DNA from: Streptomyces sp. Je 1-369
Lineage (GTDB): Bacteria; Actinomycetota; Actinomycetes; Streptomycetales; Streptomycetaceae
Assembly (NCBI RefSeq): GCF_026810505.1
Contig: NZ_CP101750.1
Span: 6,870,515-6,934,514 of the forward strand
DNA length: 64,000 nucleotides
Reading direction: 5' to 3'
Under the pieces are notes generated by a model. That model did not search any database. It saw nothing but the letters and a program-made list of their open reading frames with translations, and was not told the DNA's origin. Both the position numbers and the translations under genes were made by a program. Below, in pieces: positions 40,849-48,859 of this stretch. Every line of letters starts with the position of its first letter. Within the stretch, counting starts at the first letter, position 1.

Positions 40849-42396
40849 ATGGATCAGACCACGTTGCGTCCCAAGCCGATGCCGGGCCGGAACTCCGGCC
40901 AAGGCCCCGACGAGAGTCCCGACGACGGCTCTGGTGCTGGGGCTGGTGCCGGTCGGGACTCGGACCGGAGCTCCGGCCAGGACCCGGACCGAGGCACGGG
41001 CCGAGACGCTGCCTGGGGCCCGGGCGAGGATCTCACTGGGACCCGTGGCCGGGATCGGGGGCTTGGCCAGGGCGAGGCTGCGGGCTGGAGTCCGGACGAG
41101 AATCCTGGCCCGGAGCCTGGTTGGCATGCGGGCTCGGGCGAACGTCTCGGCGGGAACCGTAACCAGGGCCAGGGCCCGGACCAGAGCCCTGGCATTGACG
41201 CCGGTCGGAGTCCGGGCGGGCGTCTTGGCGGGGGCGGGAGCGGGATCTGGAATCAGGGCCACGGGGGTGGCCGCGGGCATGAGGCCGACGGGAGTTGGGG
41301 CGGGAGCCCCGGTCAGAGCCCCGGCCAGGGCCCTGACCAGAGCCCTGGCATTGACGCCGGTTGGAGTCCGGGCGGGCGTCTTGGCGGGAGCGGGAGTGGG
41401 AGCGGGATCCGGAATCAGGGCCAGGGGCGTGGCCGCGGGCATGAGACCGACGGGAGTTGGGGCGAGAGCCCCGGCCAGAGCCCCGGCCAGGGCCCTGACC
41501 AGGACCCGGGCCAGAGCCCCGGCATGGACGCCGGTTGGAGTCCGGGCGGGCGTCTTGGCGGAAGCGGGGGCGGGAGCGGGAGCCGGGGTCAGGGCCGGGG
41601 GCGTGGGACTGGGCGGGATGCCGGGCGGAGTCCGGGCGCGAGTTCCGGGCGTGGTGTCGGCCCGGATTCACGGCGGGGTCCTGTGCAAGATGCGGGGCAG
41701 AGCCCCGGTCGGCACGCCGCCAGGGGTCCTGGTGAGGCCCCCGGCACGGGGCCACGTACCAGCCGGGGCCGGGGCCAGGGTTCGGAGCCGGGGCGGGGGC
41801 GTCCGGCCCGCGCCAGACGTCTCCGTTGGCTGCCCACGCCCCGAAAGGCCCGCCGCCCGCACGCCGCCCGGCGTCGCGGCAGGCGGTTGACGACGCTGCT
41901 GTCCGGGGTGGTCTGCGCGGCCGCCCTCGTACTCTCGGGCATCGGCATCGGAACCGTGGGCGCCACTGTCATCGGTATGAGCAAGCTCGCCGGGATGCGG
42001 AAGGCGGCACCCGGCGGGTCCGCGGGGCCCGCCGGGCCGGGGGCCGCCGCCCCCGGTTCCGTCGCACCGCTGACCGGCCCGGAACAGCACGCCCCCAGCC
42101 CCGGCGGCCACCTCCCCCCACACCCTCCCGCCACCGCCCTCGGCATCGAAGCCGTCGACGCCCCCCAGCGCGCGGGCGCCCTGCTCGTCGGCGTGCACGT
42201 GTCAGGGCCCGGGCATGCCGCAGGCCTCGTGCGCGGCGACACCGTGCTCGTGGTCGGCGGGACCCGGATCGACTCGGCCACCGAGCTCGCGGCCGTGGTC
42301 GGGGCGGCGCGGCCCGGCAGGACCGTGACTCTGACGGTGCGCCACGCGGGCGGCGCGCGCCAGGTCCTGGCGGCGCGACCCGGCGTCGTGACCTGA
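40849..42396 (+). CDS. Membrane PDZ-domain protein with repetitive cytoplasmic region
   Basis: 515-aa protein. The first about 340 residues are low-complexity (Gly, Pro, Asp, Ser, Gln, Arg) and contain three about 52-55-residue repeats (PDQSPGIDAGWSPGGRLGG). A basic stretch (RRPHAARRRGRRL) then precedes one membrane helix (SGVVCAAALVLSGIGIGTVG), a Pro/Gly spacer and a C-terminal PDZ domain (GVHVSGPGHAAGLVRGDTVL, IDSATELAAVVGAARPGRTV). Topology: repetitive part inside, PDZ outside. There is no protease domain as in HtrA, so it is an adaptor-like PDZ protein. ATG 40849 with GGAGG six bases upstream. Other frames across the repeats are also open but lack the PDZ continuity. Confidence 0.8.
   Translation: MDQTTLRPKPMPGRNSGQGPDESPDDGSGAGAGAGRDSDRSSGQDPDRGTGRDAAWGPGEDLTGTRGRDRGLGQGEAAGWSPDENPGPEPGWHAGSGERLGGNRNQGQGPDQSPGIDAGRSPGGRLGGGGSGIWNQGHGGGRGHEADGSWGGSPGQSPGQGPDQSPGIDAGWSPGGRLGGSGSGSGIRNQGQGRGRGHETDGSWGESPGQSPGQGPDQDPGQSPGMDAGWSPGGRLGGSGGGSGSRGQGRGRGTGRDAGRSPGASSGRGVGPDSRRGPVQDAGQSPGRHAARGPGEAPGTGPRTSRGRGQGSEPGRGRPARARRLRWLPTPRKARRPHAARRRGRRLTTLLSGVVCAAALVLSGIGIGTVGATVIGMSKLAGMRKAAPGGSAGPAGPGAAAPGSVAPLTGPEQHAPSPGGHLPPHPPATALGIEAVDAPQRAGALLVGVHVSGPGHAAGLVRGDTVLVVGGTRIDSATELAAVVGAARPGRTVTLTVRHAGGARQVLAARPGVVT
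41160..41570. repeat. Three about 155-165-bp direct repeats in the PDZ gene
   Basis: Three successive copies beginning near 41166, 41325 and 41486 with the common core CAGAGCCCTGGCATTGACGC and its variants. They encode the repeated PDQSPGIDAGWSPGGRLGG blocks. GC-rich; all strands and frames are unusually open across the array. Confidence 0.8.
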
Positions 42397-42459
42397 CCCG
42401 GGTTCGCGGTCGCGCGCGGCGAGGGGCAGGATCTCTGGCGTAGACAACAGGAGGTCCAC

Positions 42460-43584
42460 ATGAGCAGCGCGCCCGCGCCCTTCACCGCCGACGACTACCG
42501 CGCACGTATGGAGCGGGCCGCCGCCACGGCCGCGGACGCGGGCCTGGCGGGGCTGCTCGTCGCCCCGGGACCCGACCTCGTGTGGCTCACCGGCTACCGG
42601 CCGACCGCGGACACCGAGCGCCTGACGCTCCTCGTGCTCGCGGCAGGACAGGACCCCGTCCTCGTCGTGCCGACGCTGGAAGCCCCGGACGCCGCGCGCG
42701 CCGTCGGCGTCTCCGCGCTCACCCTGCGGGACTGGACCGACGGCAAGGACCCGTACGCCGTCACCGCGCCCCTCTTGGACGTATCGGGCCGCTTCGGAGT
42801 GAGCGACAACGCCTGGGCGATGCACCTGCTCGGCTTCCAGCAGACGCTGCCCGACACCTCCTACGTATCGCTCACCCAGGCGCTGCCGATGCTCCGCGCG
42901 GTCAAGGACGAGGCCGAGCTCGAGCGCCTGGCGGCGGCGGGCGCGGCGGCCGACGCGGCGTACGAGGAGATCCAGAAGGTGTCCTTCGCGGGCCGCAGGG
43001 AGACGGACGTCGCCGCCGACCTCGCGGACCTGCTGCGGCGGTTCGGGCACTCCCAGGTGGACTTCACCGTCGTCGGATCGGGCCCGAACGGCGCCAACCC
43101 GCACCACGAGGCGGGCGACCGCGTCATCGAGCGGGGCGACATGGTCGTCCTCGACTTCGGCGGGCTGCTGCACGGCTACGGCTCGGACACCTCCCGTACC
43201 GTCCACGTCGGGGAGCCGACCGCCGAGGAGCAGCGCGTCCACGACGTGGTGCGCGAGGCGCAGGCGGTCGGCTGCGCGGCGGTGCGGCCCGGCGCGGCCT
43301 GCCAGGACATCGACCGCGCGGCCCGCGACGTGATCACCGAGTTCGGCTACGGCGAGTACTTCATCCATCGCACCGGACACGGCATCGGCGTCACCACCCA
43401 CGAACCGCCCTACATGATCGAGGGCGAGGAGCGGCCGCTCGTGCCCGGCATGTGCTTCTCCGTGGAGCCCGGTATCTACCTGCCCGGCCGCTTCGGAGTG
43501 CGCATCGAGGACATCGTGACGGTCACCGAGGACGGCGGGCGGCGGCTCAACACCACCGCCCGCGAGATGGCCATCGTCGACTGA
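42460..43584 (+). CDS. M24-family Xaa-Pro aminopeptidase
   Basis: 374-aa metallopeptidase that removes N-terminal residues preceding proline. An N-terminal creatinase-like domain (about 1-140) is followed by the pita-bread catalytic domain. All five metal ligands are visible: Asp in VVLDFGG, Asp in GSDTSRT, His in HRTGHGIG, Glu in SVEPGIY and Glu in VRIEDIV. Cytoplasmic, with length typical for the short dipeptidase/PepQ-like forms. ATG 42460 follows a strong AGGAGG. It stands alone between the PDZ gene and the convergent treZ gene; no specific regulation is visible. Confidence 0.93.
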   Translation: MSSAPAPFTADDYRARMERAAATAADAGLAGLLVAPGPDLVWLTGYRPTADTERLTLLVLAAGQDPVLVVPTLEAPDAARAVGVSALTLRDWTDGKDPYAVTAPLLDVSGRFGVSDNAWAMHLLGFQQTLPDTSYVSLTQALPMLRAVKDEAELERLAAAGAAADAAYEEIQKVSFAGRRETDVAADLADLLRRFGHSQVDFTVVGSGPNGANPHHEAGDRVIERGDMVVLDFGGLLHGYGSDTSRTVHVGEPTAEEQRVHDVVREAQAVGCAAVRPGAACQDIDRAARDVITEFGYGEYFIHRTGHGIGVTTHEPPYMIEGEERPLVPGMCFSVEPGIYLPGRFGVRIEDIVTVTEDGGRRLNTTAREMAIVD

Positions 43585-43636
43585 CGCCCGCTCGGCCGAC
43601 GCGCAGGACGCACAGCCGCCCGAAGGGGGCGCGACG

Positions 43637-45382
43637 TCACGCGGTCGCCAGGATCACGCATGATTCCGCGGGCAGCCGCACCACCCCGTCCGCGTCGGGC
43701 GCCTCGATCGGCTCCCACGCGGCGACCACGCGCGCGTGGCGCCCGTCCAGCGGCACGGTGACGGGCTCCCTGCCGAAGTTCACGGCGATCCGCAGATCCC
43801 CGCGGCGGAACGCGAACCAGCGGGCCGCCTCGTCGTACACGACCCGCACCGCCGCCAGGTCGGGGTCCGTCAGGTCGCCGCGGGCGCGCCGCAGGGCGAT
43901 CAGCTCGCGGTGCCAGGCGAGGAGCCGCGCGTGGTGGCCCGCCGCGGGCTCGGACCAGTCCAGGCACGAGCGGTCGCGGGTCCCGTGGTCCTGGGGGTCG
44001 GGGATGTCCTCCGCGGCCCACCCGTGCGCCGCGAACTCCCTGCGCCTGCCCCGGCGCACGGCCTCGGCGAGCTCGGGGTCCGGGTGGTCGGTGAAGAACT
44101 GCCAGGGTGTCGTGGCGCCCCACTCCTCGCCCATGAACAGCATCGGCGTGAAAGGGCTCGTCAGGGTGAGCGCGGCCGCGCAGGCGAGGAGGCCGGGGGA
44201 GAGGGAAGCCGAAAGACGGTCCCCCTGGGCGCGGTTGCCGATCTGGTCGTGGGTCTGCGCGTAGGCGAGGAAGCGGTACGCGGGAGTCCGCGCGCGGTCC
44301 ACGGGGCGTCCGTGCGCGCGGCCGCGGAACGTCGAGTACGTCCCGTCGTGGAAGAACCCGTGCGTCAGCGTCTTGGCGAGCGCGGCCAGCGGGGCGCGCG
44401 CGAAGTCTTCGTAGTAACCCTGCGCCTCACCCGTGAGCGTGGTGTGCAGCGCGTGGTGGAAGTCATCGTTCCACTGCGCCTGGAGGCCGAGCCCGCCCCG
44501 CGCGCGCGGGGTGACGATCCGCGGGTCGCCCAGGTCCGACTCGGCGATCAGGGACAGCGGCCGGTCGAGCTCGGCGGCCAAGGAGTCCACGGCGACGGAG
44601 AGTTCCTCCAGGAAGTGGCACGCGCGCGTGTCCACCAGCGCGTGCACCGCGTCGAGGCGGAGGCCGTCGATGCGGTAGTCGCGCAGCCAGGCCAGGGCGC
44701 TGCTGGTCAGGTACGCGCGCACCTCGTCCGAGCCGGGGGCGTCCAGGTTGACGGCGGCGCCCCACGGCGTCTGGTGCGTGTCGGTGAAGTACGGCCCGAA
44801 CGCGGGCAGGTAGTTGCCGGACGGGCCGAGGTGGTTGTGGACGACGTCCAGGACGACGCCGAGGCCGTGCGCGTGCGCCGCGTCGACAAATCGTTTCAGC
44901 GCCTCGGGTCCGCCGTACGGCTCGTGCACCGCCCAGAGCGACACCCCGTCGTACCCCCAGCCGTACTGCCCGGGGAAGGGGCACAGCGGCATCAGCTCCA
45001 CGTGCGTGATGCCGAGCTCCGCGAGGTGCCCGAGCCGGTCCGTCGCCGCGTCGAGCGTCCCCTCGCGCGTGTACGTCCCCACGTGCAGCTCGTACAGGAC
45101 CGCGTCCCGCACGCCGCGCCCCGCCCAGGGCGTGCGCCACGCGTACCGGTCGTGGTCGACGACCGCGCTGAGCCCGTCGGGTCCCTCCGGCTGGCGGCGC
45201 GAGCGCGGGTCGGGCAGGACAGGGCCACCGTCCACCGAGAAGCCGTAACGGGTGCCGTCCTCGGCCGCCGCTTCCCCCGTCCACCACCCCGCGCGGTCCC
45301 CGTCGCGCTCCAGCGCGCGCGTGGTGCCCGCGCATTCCAGTACGACCTGCTCGGCCTCCGGCGCCCACACTTCGAACCTCAC
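43637..45382 (-). CDS. treZ: Malto-oligosyltrehalose trehalohydrolase TreZ
   Basis: 581-aa GH13 enzyme that cleaves trehalose from the end made by TreY. An N-terminal CBM48/E-set domain (FEVWAPEAEQVVLE) precedes the barrel. Motifs: DVVHNHLG, GLRLDAVHAL (nucleophile Asp), LIAESDLGDPR (acid/base Glu) and TQTHDQIGNR-like AQTHDQIGNR (transition-state Asp). The segment LYELHVGTYTREGTLDAA is typical of TreZ. GTG start at 45382 with a GGGAG-type site. The treY and glgX genes lie upstream on the same strand but are separated by unrelated genes, so treZ probably has its own promoter in the 137-bp region shared with the FHA gene. Confidence 0.95.
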   Translation of the reverse strand: MRFEVWAPEAEQVVLECAGTTRALERDGDRAGWWTGEAAAEDGTRYGFSVDGGPVLPDPRSRRQPEGPDGLSAVVDHDRYAWRTPWAGRGVRDAVLYELHVGTYTREGTLDAATDRLGHLAELGITHVELMPLCPFPGQYGWGYDGVSLWAVHEPYGGPEALKRFVDAAHAHGLGVVLDVVHNHLGPSGNYLPAFGPYFTDTHQTPWGAAVNLDAPGSDEVRAYLTSSALAWLRDYRIDGLRLDAVHALVDTRACHFLEELSVAVDSLAAELDRPLSLIAESDLGDPRIVTPRARGGLGLQAQWNDDFHHALHTTLTGEAQGYYEDFARAPLAALAKTLTHGFFHDGTYSTFRGRAHGRPVDRARTPAYRFLAYAQTHDQIGNRAQGDRLSASLSPGLLACAAALTLTSPFTPMLFMGEEWGATTPWQFFTDHPDPELAEAVRRGRRREFAAHGWAAEDIPDPQDHGTRDRSCLDWSEPAAGHHARLLAWHRELIALRRARGDLTDPDLAAVRVVYDEAARWFAFRRGDLRIAVNFGREPVTVPLDGRHARVVAAWEPIEAPDADGVVRLPAESCVILATA

Positions 45383-45519
45383 CGACGGTTCTCCCTCGTC
45401 CGCTGTCCGTCACACCGTGTGTCCCATGGTGCGTCAGAAACCCGCGGTCCGTAGGGGGATCCGCCCGGGACGCGACCGAAGGGCGCTCGATTCCCCCGTT
45501 CTGGACACCCGGGCCGCGA

Positions 45520-46089
45520 GTGACGGACAATTCCCTGGTGACATCCTCTTTCGAGTTCTCCACGTACCCCGCGCGGGTGACGGACGCGGAGCGCGACCGG
45601 GCGCTGGACGCACTCAAGGAGGGTGCGGCCGTCGGCAGGCTCTCGCACGACACGTTCCTGCGGCGCATGGAGCTCGTGCTCGCCGCGAGGCGGCCCGACG
45701 AACTGGCCGCCCTCACCGACGACCTGCGGACCGAGGGCCGCTGGTCGCGCATGGTGCTCGGCGGCGTGGGCGCGGTCTCCGGGTTCACGATGAAGCTGCG
45801 CAGGGCCTGGCAGGCCGAGCGCCTGCCGAAGCTGCTGCTGCCCTCGCCCGACAGCGCCTTTCCGCTGCGGATCGGCCGCGACCCCGCCAACGGCCTGCGG
45901 CTGAGCCACGACACGGTGTCCCGGGTCCACGCCGAGCTGCGGCGGCAGGGCGGCGTGTGGGTGCTGCGCGACCTCGGCTCGACCAACGGCACGTCCGTGA
46001 ACGGCCGCAGGGTGACCGGTGCGGCGATCGTCCAGGACGGCGACTCGGTGAGCTTCGGCCGGATGGCGTTCCGCCTCTCGACGAGCTGA
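45520..46089 (+). CDS. DUF1707 and FHA domain protein
   Basis: 189-aa cytoplasmic protein. An N-terminal DUF1707 (VTDAERDRALDALKEGAAVG followed by a hydrophobic LSHDTFLRRMELVLAA) is joined to a C-terminal FHA domain with the phosphothreonine-binding residues of the family: IGRDPANGLRL, HDTVSRVHAEL and DLGSTNGTSVNG. FHA domains read Ser/Thr phosphorylation, so it probably binds a kinase-modified partner. The kinase in this window is 29 kb away and there is no evidence that they are linked. GTG start at 45520. Divergent from treZ. Confidence 0.85.
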   Translation: MTDNSLVTSSFEFSTYPARVTDAERDRALDALKEGAAVGRLSHDTFLRRMELVLAARRPDELAALTDDLRTEGRWSRMVLGGVGAVSGFTMKLRRAWQAERLPKLLLPSPDSAFPLRIGRDPANGLRLSHDTVSRVHAELRRQGGVWVLRDLGSTNGTSVNGRRVTGAAIVQDGDSVSFGRMAFRLSTS

Positions 46090-46112
46090 GGACCGCTCGC
46101 GGGCGTACGCGG

Positions 46113-47420
46113 TCAGTCCGGCGCGCGGTCGCCGTCGGCCTGCACGCGCGCGTGCCACGCGGCCGCGACCGTGGCGCGCGCCTGGTGCTCCACCTGGTGC
46201 TCCAGCGGCACCCAGCGCGCTCTGAACCGGTCGGCGAACGCCTCGCTCCACTGCGTCACGAGCAGCTCCAGGCGCGGCGCCGCCCGGTCGCCCGCCTCGT
46301 CTAGGACCCGCAGCAGCATCGCCGCGGCCCGCAGCGGCAGGCGCCTGCCGAAGGCGTCGACACTCCCGATGTACGCCCTGGAGGTGGCCGCGGGCGGCAG
46401 CCGCCGCCAGTCGTCGGCGAGCCCGGGCACCAGGGCGAGCGCCCACCGCGCGGCCCGCAGCAGCGGCCCGTCGAGGCCGCCGCCACCGTCTTGGGACAGC
46501 CGCGGCAGGGCGTCGGCAAGGATGTCCTCGACCAGCCGCGCGTCCCGTCGCAGTCGGCCCGCGAGCGCCCGCATCGCCCGGGCGGGCGCCGGATGCGCCT
46601 CCACCTCGTCGACGAGGTCGCCGGCCCACATCGGGACCTCGATGATCGCGGTCCGCCCGCCGTAGCGGTGGGTGCGGTGCCAGGTGGTGCGCCGGGCGTC
46701 CTCCGGCAGGCTCGGATACGCCGCGTCCGTGCCGGGGCCCGGCAGCACGTGGACCCCCGGACCGGACACCGGCCAGCCCGCGGCGTCCGACGCCCCCGTC
46801 TCCACCGGAATGTGCAGCTCCGCGGCCGACTTGGCGAACGGCTCCGCGAGGCCGGGGATGTCCTTCGTGAGCTGTATCCAGCTGCCGCCCAGGTCGGTGC
46901 AGTGCAGGGACACTTGTAAGTAGGGGCGCAGTTCGTCGATGACGGCGGTCAGGGCGCGGGTCTCCGGTGGCAGCCGGTCGGGCGACAGGACGGAGGGTGA
47001 CCACTCCGGCTGCTCGGGGCCCGCCGGGCGGTAGAAGTGCCGGTGGTAGTCGAGGAGGGTGCGCGGGGCGGGCGTGCGGTGCAGGCTCGCGCCGTCCGGG
47101 TCCGCGCAGAGCAGGAAGTGCCATGAGGTGTCGCCGCGCAGGTGCGGGTCGCGCAGGGCCCGTTCGGCGAGGTGCAGCAGCGTGGCACCGCCGGTCGGCT
47201 CGTTGGCGTGCGCGCCCGCGACGACGAGGACGGCACGTGGGCGGTGTCCTACGGAGAGCAGGTACAGCGGCCGTCCCGCCCGCGAGGCCCCCACTTCGCG
47301 CAGGGAGGCCAGTTCGGGCCGGTGAGCTGCCAACTGACGCGCGGAAAAGACGAGTTCAGGAACGTTCGGGTAGTGCTGCACCGCCAGTTGGCCCCCTGTC
47401 CGGTTCACCCCTGAGGCCAT
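46113..47420 (-). CDS. M14-family zinc carboxypeptidase
   Basis: 435-aa peptidase. Zinc ligands are His and Glu in AGAHANEPTGG and His in VSLHCTDLGG; the general-base Glu lies in the AIIEVPMW strand. It starts like other cytoplasmic M14 proteins (HYPNVPELVFSARQLAAHRP). The C-terminal about 150 residues are helical and not part of the catalytic core. ATG 47420 is chosen because the family homology begins just after it; GTG 47465 is an alternative. No signal peptide with this start. Substrate (peptide, peptidoglycan stem or other) unknown. Convergent with the FHA gene, divergent from the P450 gene. Confidence 0.8.
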   Translation of the reverse strand: MASGVNRTGGQLAVQHYPNVPELVFSARQLAAHRPELASLREVGASRAGRPLYLLSVGHRPRAVLVVAGAHANEPTGGATLLHLAERALRDPHLRGDTSWHFLLCADPDGASLHRTPAPRTLLDYHRHFYRPAGPEQPEWSPSVLSPDRLPPETRALTAVIDELRPYLQVSLHCTDLGGSWIQLTKDIPGLAEPFAKSAAELHIPVETGASDAAGWPVSGPGVHVLPGPGTDAAYPSLPEDARRTTWHRTHRYGGRTAIIEVPMWAGDLVDEVEAHPAPARAMRALAGRLRRDARLVEDILADALPRLSQDGGGGLDGPLLRAARWALALVPGLADDWRRLPPAATSRAYIGSVDAFGRRLPLRAAAMLLRVLDEAGDRAAPRLELLVTQWSEAFADRFRARWVPLEHQVEHQARATVAAAWHARVQADGDRAPD

Positions 47421-47593
47421 CGCAGTACCCCATGCCCCCAGGAGACGTGTCAAGGACGCGTCCACCGGGTCGGCGAGACGGCGGAGCTCACTCGAACGGG
47501 CGTACGCGGACTGCGGCGGAGGCCGCGAAGTGATCCTCTGGAACACACCCGCGCGGCCGCTCGCCGCGCCGACGCACAGGTGGGAGCCCCGCG

Positions 47594-48859
47594 GTGCGCT
47601 GCCCTCCCGTCCCGCCGGACGGCCCGATAACCCCACCGGACACACGTTCCGCCCTGCGCGTGCCGTCCGTGGTGAGCGCCGGCTCCGCCCCGGCCGCCGT
47701 CCGCCCCCTGCCGTATGTGTCGTGTGCTCCTACGGAGGCCAGGCCGCGGCCGCCTCGTGCGGCGCCGCCCAGTCTCGTGTCGCCCGGTGTCGCGAGCGAC
47801 CCGTACCCCGTGTTCCGGGTGCTGCGGGAGAGTTTTCCGCTGGTGCGGGACGAGCTGCTCGGGGCGTGGGTCGTGAGCCGGTACGGGGACGTGTGCGGGG
47901 CGCTCGGGCAGGAGGGGCTCGTCGCGGTGCCGCCGGGGCGGACCCTCACGCACATGGAGGGCGACACGCACCGCGCCCACCGCGCCCTGGTCGAACCCGC
48001 GCTGCGGGGCCGCGCCGTCGCCGCCCTGGCCGCGGGCGCCTCGCGCACCGCCTACGTCCTGGCCCGCCGCATCGCCGCCCGCGAGGAGGCCGACCTCTTC
48101 GCCGAGTTCTGCCAGTGGCTGCCGACCGCCGCCGTCATGGCGGCCCTGGGGCTGCCCTACGAAGACACCGCCCGCGTACAGCAGTGGTGCCGCGGCGGCC
48201 TCACCCACCTCGGCGGCCACCACCACGAACTGGACGCCTGTCTGCGCCCGCACCTGGCCGGGCGCAGGGCCCGCCCCGGCGCCGACCTGCTCTCCGTGCT
48301 GTGCCGCGCCGAGGTCGACGGCAGGCCGCTGTCCGACGACGCGGTGTGCGGACTCGTCGGCTCGCTGCTCGGCGGGGGCGGAGAGGCCACCGCGCTCGCG
48401 TTCGCCTCGTGCCTCGCCAACCTCCTCGACGACCCGGACCAGCTCGCCCTGGTCCGCGAACGGCGCGCACTCATCCCCGCCGCCTGGGCCGAGTCCCTGC
48501 GCCGCGACCCGCCCGCCCCCGTCGTGCTGCGCCGCGCGGTCCGCCCGGTCACCGTGGCCGGCGCACCCCTGCCGACGGGCGCGGTCGTCGCGTGCCTGGT
48601 CGGCGCGGCGAACCGGGACCCCGCCCGGTTCGCCCGCCCGGACCGCTACGACATCCTCCGCGCGGACCCCGGCCGCCTCGCCTTCGGCACCGGCCGCCAC
48701 GCCTGCCCCGGCACCGAACTCGCCGCCCGCACCGCCGAGTACGGGCTGCGCGCCCTGCTCGACGCCCTGCCGGGACTGCGCTGGGCGCCCGGGTTCAGAC
48801 CGGCTCCCCGGGGGCTGCTGACCCGCGGTCCGCGGACTCTCCTCGTACGTCCACGGTAG
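47594..48859 (+). CDS. Cytochrome P450 (second)
   Basis: 421 aa from this GTG, but the first about 60 residues are Pro/Ala-rich and look unlike a P450, so the true start may be nearer 47717 or 47777. Motifs: I-helix LLGGGGEATAL (a Gly/Glu-Ala-Thr variant of AGxET), K-helix ESLR in WAESLRRDPP and haem loop FGTGRHACPGTELA with the Cys ligand. It lacks the usual long N-terminal region and is short for the family. Substrate unknown. Its last 65 bases overlap the 3' end of treY on the opposite strand. Confidence 0.8.
   Translation: MRCPPVPPDGPITPPDTRSALRVPSVVSAGSAPAAVRPLPYVSCAPTEARPRPPRAAPPSLVSPGVASDPYPVFRVLRESFPLVRDELLGAWVVSRYGDVCGALGQEGLVAVPPGRTLTHMEGDTHRAHRALVEPALRGRAVAALAAGASRTAYVLARRIAAREEADLFAEFCQWLPTAAVMAALGLPYEDTARVQQWCRGGLTHLGGHHHELDACLRPHLAGRRARPGADLLSVLCRAEVDGRPLSDDAVCGLVGSLLGGGGEATALAFASCLANLLDDPDQLALVRERRALIPAAWAESLRRDPPAPVVLRRAVRPVTVAGAPLPTGAVVACLVGAANRDPARFARPDRYDILRADPGRLAFGTGRHACPGTELAARTAEYGLRALLDALPGLRWAPGFRPAPRGLLTRGPRTLLVRPR

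Noticed and set aside
40658..41890. Alternative forward frame rich in Ala/Arg/Gly across the PDZ gene repeats.
   Set aside because: It lacks a ribosome site and ends before any domain; the 40849 frame has GGAGG, a membrane helix and a PDZ domain.
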